This document shows, one piece after another, positions 16,179 through 22,901 of a stretch of DNA of 24,061 bases. The DNA comes from an uncultured Pseudomonas sp. (GTDB lineage Bacteria > Pseudomonadota > Gammaproteobacteria > Pseudomonadales > Pseudomonadaceae). Location: positions 1-24,061 of the forward strand of contig CALTWF010000087.1 of assembly GCA_943912755.1 (NCBI GenBank), written 5' to 3'. A program made the position numbers and the translations under genes. Numbering within the stretch: the first letter of the stretch is position 1; each line of letters opens with the position of its first letter. Below the pieces are notes generated by a model. The model saw only the letters and a program-made list of their open reading frames with translations. It ran no database searches and was not told the origin of the DNA.

Positions 16179-16209
16179 TCACCCTCTCATCAATACAAGG
16201 AAACGCAGC

Positions 16210-16788
16210 ATGGCTGTAAGTCTGTCCAAAGGCGGCAACGTCTCCCTCTCCAAGGAAGCACCGGGCCTGAGCGAAATCATCGTTGGCCTGGGTTGGGACC
16301 CGCGGGTCACCGACGGTACCGAGTTCGACCTCGACGCGTCGGTCTTCATCACCGGTGACAACGGCAAGGTCCTGACCGATGCCGGGTTCATCTTCTATAA
16401 CAACAAGCTCTCCGCTGACGGTTCCGTCGAGCATCTGGGCGACAACCGCTCCGGCCAGGGCGAAGGCGACGACGAGCAGGTCACTGTCAAGCTGACCGGG
16501 CTGGCGGCTGATGTGAGGAAACTGGTATTCGCTGTCACCATCCATGACGCCGAGGCACGCAAGCAGTCCTTCGGCCAGGTCAGCAACGCCTACATCCGCG
16601 TGGTCAACAAGGCCGACGGCAAGGAAATCGCGCGCTATGACCTGTCCGAAGATGCCTCCACCGAGACCGCGATGATCTTCGGCGAACTGTACCGTCACAA
16701 CGACGAGTTCAAGTTCAAGGCAATCGGTCAGGGCTTTGCCGGCGGTCTCAAGCCGCTGGCTGAAGCTCACGGGGTGAGTATCGGCTAA
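16210..16788 (+). CDS. terE: TerE/TerD-family tellurium resistance protein
   Basis: A 192-residue single-domain TerD-family protein, the usual length. It has MAVSLSKGGNVSLSKEAP, VGLGWDPRVTDG (25-36), FDLDASVF (39-46), FIFYNNK (60-66), the calcium loop GDNRSGQGEGDDE (77-89), FAVTIHDAEARKQSFGQVSN (107-126), STETAMIFGELYRH (150-163) and GQGFAGGL (173-180). The pattern AVSL-KGGNVSL-KEAP plus DEQV fits TerE slightly better than TerD, though naming between these close paralogues is uncertain. AAGGAAA (16197-16203) precedes the ATG. It is the last gene of the operon and is followed by a strong palindromic terminator. Confidence 0.9.
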   Translation: MAVSLSKGGNVSLSKEAPGLSEIIVGLGWDPRVTDGTEFDLDASVFITGDNGKVLTDAGFIFYNNKLSADGSVEHLGDNRSGQGEGDDEQVTVKLTGLAADVRKLVFAVTIHDAEARKQSFGQVSNAYIRVVNKADGKEIARYDLSEDASTETAMIFGELYRHNDEFKFKAIGQGFAGGLKPLAEAHGVSIG

Positions 16789-16807
16789 AACGCCTCCAGC
16801 CCGTCAC

Positions 16808-16835
16808 GAGCCCCGAATATTCGGGGCTCTGCTTT
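16808..16835 (+). terminator. Terminator of the ter operon
   Basis: GAGCCCCGAAT (16808-16818) and ATTCGGGGCTC (16819-16829) form a perfect 22-base palindrome 19 bases after the terE stop, followed by TGCTTTACTTT. A hairpin with a tetraloop or hexaloop inside AATATT is expected. Confidence 0.75.
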
Positions 16836-17034
16836 ACTTTCTCCCGCAACCTTTTCCGCCCGTCGCCAACGAGCACGATGCGCAGGAACTTCTGGATCGA
16901 GCGCCAATAAGAAAATAGCTATCGATCCCATAATATTCATAAATTTGTTCCATAAAGGTTGCCGTTTTAGTCTTTGCCTATTGTCGGTCCCAACACGAAG
17001 GGCCGGTCTGCTGAGGAAAAAGGAGAAAGCAGCA

Positions 17035-19173
17035 ATGTCGAACCAAGGTAAATGCCCGTTCCACAATACATCCGGTGGCGGCACCAGCAATCGCGACTGG
17101 TGGCCGAAGCAACTGCGTGTGGATCTGCTCAACCAGCATTCGGACCGTTCCAACCCGCTGGGGGAGAACTTCAACTATCGCGATGAATTCAAGAAGCTCG
17201 ACTACTCCGCGCTCAAGGCCGACCTCAAGCAACTGCTGAGCGATTCCCAGGACTGGTGGCCTGCCGATTGGGGCAGCTACGGCGGCCTGTTCATCCGCAT
17301 GGCCTGGCACAGCGCCGGCACCTACCGCACCGTGGACGGCCGTGGTGGCGCCGGTCGTGGCCAGCAGCGCTTCGCTCCGCTGAACTCCTGGCCGGACAAC
17401 GTCAGCCTCGACAAGGCGCGCCGCCTGCTGTGGCCGATCAAGCAGAAGTACGGGCAGAAAATCTCCTGGGCCGACCTGATGATCCTCGCCGGCAACGTCG
17501 CGCTGGAGGCCTCCGGCTTCCGCACCTTCGGCTTCGGCGCTGGCCGTGAGGACGTGTGGGAACCGGACATGGACGTCAACTGGGGCGACGAGAAAGCCTG
17601 GCTGACCCACCGCGACCCGGAATCCCTGGCCAAGAACCCCTTGTCGGCCACTGAAATGGGCCTGATCTACGTCAACCCGGAAGGCCCGAACGCCAGCGGC
17701 GACCCGGCCTCGGCGGCTGCGGCGATCCGCGCCACCTTCGGCAACATGGCTATGGACGACGAGGAAATCGTCGCCTTGATCGCCGGCGGCCACACCCTCG
17801 GCAAGACCCACGGTGCTTCCGCCGCCAGCCATGTCGGCGTCGATCCGGAAGGCGGTGGCATCGAGTCCCAGGGCCTGGGCTGGACCAGCAGCTATGAAAG
17901 CGGTGTCGGTGCCCACGCCATCACCTCCGGCCTGGAAGTGATCTGGTCGCAGACTCCGACCCAGTGGAGCAACAACTTCTTCGAAAACCTGTTCAAGTTC
18001 GAATGGACCCAGACCCGCAGCCCGGCTGGCGCCATCCAGTTCGAAGCGCTGGACGCCCCGGAAATCATGCCGGATCCGTTCGACCCGTCGAAGAAACGCC
18101 GCCCGACCATGCTGGTGACCGACCTGACCCTGCGTTTCGACCCGGGCTTCGAGGCCATCTCGCGGCGCTTCCTCAACGACCCGCAAGCCTTCGCCAATGC
18201 CTTCGCCCGCGCCTGGTTCAAGCTGACCCACCGCGACATGGGCCCGAAAGCCCGCTACCTCGGCCCGGAAGTGCCGAACGAGGACCTGATCTGGCAAGAC
18301 CCGCTGCCGGCGGCGCTGTACAAGCCGAGCGCGGACGACATCACCGACCTCAAGGCGCGTATCGCCGAGTCGGGTCTGTCGGTAGGCGAGCTGGTCTCGG
18401 TGGCCTGGGCCTCGGCCTCGACCTTCCGTGGCGGCGACAAGCGTGGTGGTGCCAACGGAGCACGCCTGGCACTGGCGCCGCAGAAGGACTGGGCGGTCAA
18501 CGTCGGGGTCGCGGCTACCGTCGATCGCCTGAAAGCGATCCAGCAGGCGGCCAACAAGGCGTCCCTGGCTGACATCATCGTCCTCGCCGGTGTGGTCGGT
18601 ATCGAGCAGGCGGCCAAGGCAGCGGGTGTCAACGTGCACGTACCGTTCGCATCCGGCCGGGTCGATGCCCGACAGGACCAGATCGACGTTGAATCGTACG
18701 ACTACCTGGAGCCGCTGGCCGATGGTTTCCGCAACTACCGCGGTACCGACAGTGCCGCCAGCACCGAGTCGCTGCTGATCGACCGTGCCCAGTTGCTGAC
18801 CCTGACCGCGCCGGAACTTACCGCGCTGGTGGGTGGCCTGCGGGTGTTGGGCAGCAACTTCGATGGCAGCCAGCATGGTGTCTTCACCGGCAAGGTCGGC
18901 GCCCTGAGCAACGACTTCTTCGTCAACCTGCTGGACATGGGCACCGTATGGAAAGCCACCGATGACAGCAGCGAAGTGTTCGAAGGTCGCGACCGCAAGA
19001 CCGGCGAAGTGAAATACACCGCCACCCGCAACGACCTGGTGTTCGGTTCCAACGCGATCCTGCGTGCCTACGCCGAGGTCTACGCCAGTGACGATGCCAA
19101 GGAGAAGTTCGCCCGTGACTTCGTCGCGGCCTGGACCAAGGTCATGAACCTGGACCGCTTCGACCTCGCCTGA
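17035..19173 (+). CDS. katG: Catalase-peroxidase KatG
   Basis: A 712-residue bifunctional haem enzyme that removes hydrogen peroxide and oxidises organic donors. The distal triad is Arg88, Trp91 and His92 (FIRMAWHSAGTYR). The partners of the Met-Tyr-Trp adduct are Tyr212 (LIYVNPEGPNASG) and Met238 (FGNMAMDDEE). The proximal haem ligand is His253 (GGHTLGKTHG). The N-terminal MSNQGKCPFH is typical of the family, and the second, haem-free half is complete. The ATG at 17035 follows an AAAAAGGAG site; the open frame to 16945 shows no family similarity. A weak promoter candidate, TTGTTC-N17-TAGTCT, lies at 16945-16973. It stands alone between the ter terminator and its own terminator at 19197. Confidence 0.97.
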   Translation: MSNQGKCPFHNTSGGGTSNRDWWPKQLRVDLLNQHSDRSNPLGENFNYRDEFKKLDYSALKADLKQLLSDSQDWWPADWGSYGGLFIRMAWHSAGTYRTVDGRGGAGRGQQRFAPLNSWPDNVSLDKARRLLWPIKQKYGQKISWADLMILAGNVALEASGFRTFGFGAGREDVWEPDMDVNWGDEKAWLTHRDPESLAKNPLSATEMGLIYVNPEGPNASGDPASAAAAIRATFGNMAMDDEEIVALIAGGHTLGKTHGASAASHVGVDPEGGGIESQGLGWTSSYESGVGAHAITSGLEVIWSQTPTQWSNNFFENLFKFEWTQTRSPAGAIQFEALDAPEIMPDPFDPSKKRRPTMLVTDLTLRFDPGFEAISRRFLNDPQAFANAFARAWFKLTHRDMGPKARYLGPEVPNEDLIWQDPLPAALYKPSADDITDLKARIAESGLSVGELVSVAWASASTFRGGDKRGGANGARLALAPQKDWAVNVGVAATVDRLKAIQQAANKASLADIIVLAGVVGIEQAAKAAGVNVHVPFASGRVDARQDQIDVESYDYLEPLADGFRNYRGTDSAASTESLLIDRAQLLTLTAPELTALVGGLRVLGSNFDGSQHGVFTGKVGALSNDFFVNLLDMGTVWKATDDSSEVFEGRDRKTGEVKYTATRNDLVFGSNAILRAYAEVYASDDAKEKFARDFVAAWTKVMNLDRFDLA

Positions 19174-19196
19174 GGCGCTGTACCGAGGTAAACCAG

Positions 19197-19231
19197 GGCC
19201 CGGTGAAGTTCTGCTTCACCGGGCCTTTTTT
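19197..19231 (+). terminator. Rho-independent terminator of katG
   Basis: A perfect 12-bp stem (GGCCCGGTGAAG, 19197-19208, with 19214-19225), a five-base loop TTCTG and six T residues (19226-19231) lie 23 bases after the katG stop. Confidence 0.95.
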
Positions 19232-19289
19232 CGTCCGTGCTTCCGGCTACAATGCCGCCCCCTCGATTCCTCTGACATCCCAGGTGCCC

Positions 19290-20033
19290 ATGTCCGGCAA
19301 TGCTCTCTACACCGACCTGTCGGGCTACTACGATCTGATGTGCGCGAACATCGACTACCGCGCGCAAAGCCACTGCGTGCATCGCCTGCAGCAGCTGTTC
19401 GGCAATGGCGGCAAGCGTCATCTCGACCTGGCCTGCGGCACCGGCCCCCATGTGCGGTACTTCATCGATGCCGGCTATCAAAGCAACGGGCTGGACATCA
19501 ACCAGCCGATGCTCGACAAGGCGGCGTTGCGCTGCCCCGAAGCGCAGTTTGCCCTCGGCGACATGTGCGGTTTCAGCGTCGCGCAGCCGCTGGACCTGAT
19601 CACCTGTTTCCTCTACTCGGTGCACTACAGCGGTACTGTCGAACGCTTGCGCGCCTGTTTCGCCAGCGTGCATGCCGCGCTGGAGGAGGGTGGGGTGTTC
19701 TGCTTCAACAGCGTCGATCGCCGGCGCATCGACAACGACTCGTTCGTCTCCCATACCGCCATGCAGGATGGCGCCCGGTTCACCTTCCGCTCGGCCTGGA
19801 ATTACCCTGGAGAGGGCGAGCGGCAGGTCCTGCGTCTTAGCATCGAACGCACCCTGGCGGGCGAGACCCAGGTCTGGCATGACCAGCACCCGATGGTGGC
19901 GGTGAGCTTCGACGAGTTGCAGTTGTTGCTGGAGCCGTACTTCGATGTGCATGTGCTGGAGCATGACTACGACAAGCTGGTGCCCTGGGATGGGGTATCG
20001 GGCAATGGGCTGTTTGCCTGCGTAAAGCGCTGA
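19290..20033 (+). CDS. Class I SAM-dependent methyltransferase
   Basis: A 247-residue Rossmann-fold methyltransferase with an unknown acceptor. Motif I is HLDLACGTGPHV (44-55), the acidic ribose-binding residue is in GLDI (67-70), and the adenine-side motif is ALGDMCGF (88-95). LITCFLYSVHYSG follows as the motif IV strand, and about 140-240 is a beta-rich substrate region (FCFNSVDRRRI, VSFDELQLLLEPYF). The start at ATG 19290 is preferred because the frame upstream reads through the katG terminator. A TACAAT -10-like box at 19248-19253 has no good -35. No Shine-Dalgarno is obvious. It has no functional link to its neighbours that I can see. Confidence 0.85.
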   Translation: MSGNALYTDLSGYYDLMCANIDYRAQSHCVHRLQQLFGNGGKRHLDLACGTGPHVRYFIDAGYQSNGLDINQPMLDKAALRCPEAQFALGDMCGFSVAQPLDLITCFLYSVHYSGTVERLRACFASVHAALEEGGVFCFNSVDRRRIDNDSFVSHTAMQDGARFTFRSAWNYPGEGERQVLRLSIERTLAGETQVWHDQHPMVAVSFDELQLLLEPYFDVHVLEHDYDKLVPWDGVSGNGLFACVKR

Positions 20034-20040
20034 AATCCTT

Positions 20041-20062
20041 GTGGAAGCTGGCTTGCCAGCGA
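20041..20062 (+). repeat. Single REP-like element
   Basis: A 22-base match, with one difference, to the REP core at 21076-21097 lies in the short gap after the methyltransferase gene. It is a Pseudomonas repetitive extragenic palindrome head, here without an inverted partner. Confidence 0.75.
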
Positions 20063-20126
20063 TAAAGCCAGCACAATCAAGCCCTTGGCACTGCCTGCCG
20101 CAGTGCGCCTTCAGAAGGAAATGAAG

Positions 20127-20993
20127 ATGGAAAAGGCGAACCCCCGCTGGATTGCAACCAGCGCCTCCGTGGTCCTGGGACTGGCCGTGCTGACCGCAGT
20201 CTTCGGCAGTTTCTACACGGTGGACGAGAAAGAGCGCGGAGTGGTCCTGCGCAACGGCGCATTCATCGAAGTGGCGGAGCCGGGCCTGCACTGGAAATTC
20301 CCCTTCATCGACACGGTGAAGGCGATCTCGGTGCAGAACCAGGCCTCCAAGTGGGAAGGCCTCCAGGCCTACAGCCGCGACCAGCAGGCGGCTCAGCTGA
20401 CCGTCTCCGTCTCCTGGCATGTCACCCCTGGCGAAGTGGCCGACGTCTACAAGGGCTACAGCGACCTCGAAGGCCTGCTGGCCCGCGCCATTGCCCGGCA
20501 GGTGCCGACCCAGGTCGAGAACGTGTTCGGCCAGTACACCGCCGTCAACGCAGTGCAGAAGCGTGGTGAACTGGTTGCGGCGATCTCCCAGGCGATCAAG
20601 ACCAATGTCACAGGTCCGGTGGTGATCGACAGCGTCCAGGTCGAGAACATTGATTTCAGCGATGCCTATGAGCGATCCATCGAAGAACGCATGAAGGCCG
20701 AAGTCGCGGTGAAGACCCGCGAGCAGCAACTGGAGACCGAGAAAATCCAGGCCCAGATCAGCGTCACCCAGGCCCAGGCCAAGGCTGACGCCGCGCTGGC
20801 GCAGGCCAAGGCCGAAGCCCAGGCCATCGAACTGCGCGGTAACGCCGAAGCGGCGGCGATCGAAGTGCGGGCCAAGGCCCTGGCGAGCAACCAGAACCTG
20901 GTGGAACTGACCAAGGCCGAGCGCTGGGATGGCAAGTTGCCGACTACCGTATTGCCGGGCGGAACCATGCCGTTTATTGATGCGAAGAAGTAA
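20127..20993 (+). CDS. SPFH/prohibitin-family membrane protein
   Basis: A 288-residue band-7 (SPFH/prohibitin) protein. One N-terminal membrane segment spans about residues 8-27 (IATSASVVLGLAVLTAVFGS). The SPFH domain spans about 28-185 (YTVDEKERGVVLRNGAFIEV, PGLHWKFPFIDTV, and the partner-strand segment VIDSVQVENIDFSDAYERSI). An Ala/Glu/Gln-rich coiled coil then covers about 186-255, and the protein ends LPTTVLPGGTMPFIDAKK. Such proteins oligomerise at membranes and often work with proteases such as FtsH, or scaffold membrane domains. The ATG at 20127 is favoured over 20121 because it leaves normal spacing from AAGGA. It is bordered by REP elements on both sides. Confidence 0.88.
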   Translation: MEKANPRWIATSASVVLGLAVLTAVFGSFYTVDEKERGVVLRNGAFIEVAEPGLHWKFPFIDTVKAISVQNQASKWEGLQAYSRDQQAAQLTVSVSWHVTPGEVADVYKGYSDLEGLLARAIARQVPTQVENVFGQYTAVNAVQKRGELVAAISQAIKTNVTGPVVIDSVQVENIDFSDAYERSIEERMKAEVAVKTREQQLETEKIQAQISVTQAQAKADAALAQAKAEAQAIELRGNAEAAAIEVRAKALASNQNLVELTKAERWDGKLPTTVLPGGTMPFIDAKK

Positions 20994-21071
20994 CCCTCGC
21001 CGAGTACATAAGTCTTGCTTCAGTGGACCAGCGGGATTGGACCCAACACATGACTTATTGATTTAACCAGG

Positions 21072-21149
21072 CTCTGTGGGAGCTGGCTTGCCAGCGAATG
21101 CGATGGTGAATTCACTACTGCAATCGCTGGCAAGCCAGCTCCCACAGAG
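21072..21149. repeat. Inverted REP pair (REPIN/BIME-like)
   Basis: Two copies of a 26-base REP sequence lie in opposite orientation (21072-21097 and 21124-21149). They are perfectly complementary and separated by 26 bases. This is the REP doublet form (REPIN) common in Pseudomonas, mobilised in trans by RAYT transposases. The transcript would fold into a long hairpin that could protect or end RNA from either side. Confidence 0.9.
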
Positions 21150-21187
21150 GGCGCGTCGAGCACCAATACTGTGATTGGCCCAGAACC

Positions 21188-21284
21188 CTGTGGGAGTCGG
21201 CCGGGCGGCGATCCGCTTGCCGACGATGAGGCCGGCAGTCACAACATCAAACTGCTTGCCTGCCACCATAGAATCTCCCACAAG
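21188..21284. repeat. Second inverted repeat with REP-like ends
   Basis: CTGTGGGAG at 21188-21196 faces CTCCCACAAG at 21275-21284, sharing the TGTGGGAG head of the REP pair just upstream. The inner sequence differs (GTCGGCCGGGCGGCGATCCG), so it is a diverged or different REP subfamily. Confidence 0.55.
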
Positions 21285-21414
21285 ACCCGCGCCGCTTTCC
21301 GATTGATGTGACCAGGCAATCCCTGGTCCATCTCAAGCACGCAAAGTCCGCTCGACCTTGCCCCGCCACCCCGCGTCCATTCGCTCAGGCCATGGCTGTC
21401 TGACACACAAAGTA

Positions 21415-21440
21415 AAAAGGCTGCCCGAAGGCAGCCTTTT
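21415..21440 (-). terminator. Terminator of nrdB
   Basis: AAAAGGCTGCC (21415-21425), loop CGAA, and GGCAGCCTTTT (21430-21440) form a perfect 11-bp stem. On the minus strand it is followed by a T tract, 26 bases after the nrdB stop. The flanking A and T runs make it bidirectional in form. Confidence 0.9.
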
Positions 21441-21466
21441 CCATAGAGCAGTGCAGTGCGAGCCGA

Positions 21467-22714
21467 TCAATCCCAGCTCAACGCCCCACCAGTCTGATAC
21501 TCGATCACCCGAGTTTCGAAGAAGTTCTTCTCTTTCTTCAGGTCCATGATCTCGCTCATCCACGGGAACGGGTTGGTGGTCCCTGGATATTCTTCCTTCA
21601 GGCCGATCTGCGACAGGCGACGGTTGGCGATGAACTTGAGGTAGTCCTCCATCATCGCTGCGTTCATGCCCAGTACGCCGCGCGGCATGGTGTCGCGAGC
21701 GTATTCGATCTCCAGCTGGGTGCCTTGCAGGATCATCTGCGAGGCTTCTTCCTTCATTTCGGCATCCCACAGGTGCGGGTTTTCGATCTTGATCTGGTTG
21801 ATCACGTCGATACCGAAGTTCAGGTGCATGGATTCGTCACGCAGGATGTACTGGAACTGCTCGGCAACGCCGGTCATCTTGTTGCGGCGACCCATCGACA
21901 GGATCTGGGTGAAGCCGCAGTAGAAGAAGATGCCTTCCAGTACGCAGTAGTAGGCGATCAGGTTGCGCAGCAGTTCCTTGTCGGTCTCGACGGTGCCGGT
22001 GTCGAATTCCGGATCGGAGATCGAGCGGGTGTAGCGCAGGCCCCAGGCGGCCTTTTTCGCGACCGACGGGATCTCGTGGTACATGTTGAAGATCTCGCCT
22101 TCATCCATGCCCAGCGATTCGATGCAGTACTGGTAGGCGTGGGTGTGGATCGCTTCCTCGAAGGCCTGGCGCAGGATGTACTGGCGGCACTCGGGGTTGG
22201 TGATCAGGCGGTACACGGCCAGGGCCAGGTTGTTGGCAACCAGGGAGTCGGCGGTGGAGAAGAAGCCGAGGTTGCGCATGACGATGCGGCGCTCGTCGTC
22301 GGTCAGGCCTTCCGGGCTCTTCCACAGGGCGATGTCGGCGGTCATGTTGACCTCTTGCGGCATCCAGTGGTTGGCGCAGCCGTCGAGGTACTTCTGCCAG
22401 GCCCAGTCGTACTTGAACGGGACCAGCTGGTTGAGGTCGGCGCGGCAGTTGATCATGCGCTTTTCGTCGACCGCGACACGGGCGGCGGAGCCTTCCAGCT
22501 CGGCCAGGCCTTCGGCGATGTCCAGTTCGTCCAGTGCCGCCTTGGCACGCACGACCGCAGCCGAGTCGGCGGTGGTCACGGCGCGGGCTTCGAGGGCGGC
22601 GGCGCCACCGGCGCTGTCCAGCTTGTCGATGCCGGCAGCGGCAGCTTGGCCGGCGTTGCCGGTCTTGGCGGTGGCTTCACCGTCTTCTTTGTCGAATTCG
22701 TCCCAGCTCAGCAT
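21467..22714 (-). CDS. nrdB: Class Ia ribonucleotide reductase beta subunit NrdB
   Basis: A 415-residue diiron-tyrosyl-radical subunit that works with NrdA to reduce ribonucleotides to deoxyribonucleotides. Iron ligands and the radical site are readable: Asp156 (FSTADSLVANN), Glu187 and His190, and the radical Tyr194 (FEEAIHTHAYQY). Further ligands lie in YCVLEGIFFYCG and LRDESMHLNFG. The N-terminus carries an Ala-rich extension of about 85 residues before the core, as in other pseudomonads. Both ends of the protein contain LSWD (MLSWDEFD at the start, GGALSWD at the end). AGGAG with good spacing precedes the ATG at 22714. It lies downstream of nrdA on the same strand and has its own terminator. 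Confidence 0.96.
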   Translation of the reverse strand: MLSWDEFDKEDGEATAKTGNAGQAAAAGIDKLDSAGGAAALEARAVTTADSAAVVRAKAALDELDIAEGLAELEGSAARVAVDEKRMINCRADLNQLVPFKYDWAWQKYLDGCANHWMPQEVNMTADIALWKSPEGLTDDERRIVMRNLGFFSTADSLVANNLALAVYRLITNPECRQYILRQAFEEAIHTHAYQYCIESLGMDEGEIFNMYHEIPSVAKKAAWGLRYTRSISDPEFDTGTVETDKELLRNLIAYYCVLEGIFFYCGFTQILSMGRRNKMTGVAEQFQYILRDESMHLNFGIDVINQIKIENPHLWDAEMKEEASQMILQGTQLEIEYARDTMPRGVLGMNAAMMEDYLKFIANRRLSQIGLKEEYPGTTNPFPWMSEIMDLKKEKNFFETRVIEYQTGGALSWD

Positions 22715-22827
22715 GGTGGGGTCTCCTGCTTGAGGGCCATTTCAGTATGGCCGGTGGATCTTGGTTGCGTTGCTCGCGTTGGGGGACAGCAGTGCACGCA
22801 AAATTCTGGAAATGCCCGGGAAGGGCG

Positions 22828-22855
22828 CCGAGGCGGTAAAGGCCTCGGTCTTTTT
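22828..22855 (+). terminator. Hairpin with T tract in the nrdA-nrdB gap
   Basis: CCGAGGC (22828-22834) and GCCTCGG (22842-22848) form a 7-bp stem, followed on the plus strand by TCTTTTT. No plus-strand gene ends here, so the T tract points the wrong way for nrdA. It may act as antisense insulation or as a plain mRNA hairpin between the two nrd genes. Confidence 0.4.
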
Positions 22856-22869
22856 GTCGGGGATGCAAG

Positions 22870-22893
22870 GAGGCTTCCCCGCAGGGAAGCCTC
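22870..22893 (-). terminator. Hairpin after nrdA
   Basis: A perfect 10-bp stem (22870-22879 with 22884-22893, four-base loop) lies 8 bases past the nrdA stop. On the minus strand it is followed by CTTGCATC, a poor U tract. It may be a partial terminator that sets the nrdA to nrdB ratio, or an RNA-stabilising structure. Confidence 0.5.
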
Positions 22894-22901
22894 GGATCAC
22901 C

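Larger units (their letters stand above)
20994..21466. other. 473-base REP-rich intergenic region
   Basis: No convincing gene is visible between the SPFH stop and the nrdB stop. The stretch holds a perfect inverted REP pair (21072-21149), a second inverted repeat of a related kind (21188-21284) and the nrdB terminator (21415-21440). Open frames in it follow the repeats and have no family features. Confidence 0.8.

Noticed and set aside
16915..16940. A possible OxyR site before katG (ATAGCTATCGAT and nearby AT-rich blocks).
   Set aside because: Only the first half-site matches the spaced ATAG/CTAT pattern, and the other quarter-sites are missing, so I do not call it.
21063..21281. A 72-codon minus-strand frame between the SPFH gene and nrdB.
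   Set aside because: It consists almost wholly of REP repeat sequence and has no separate coding signal.
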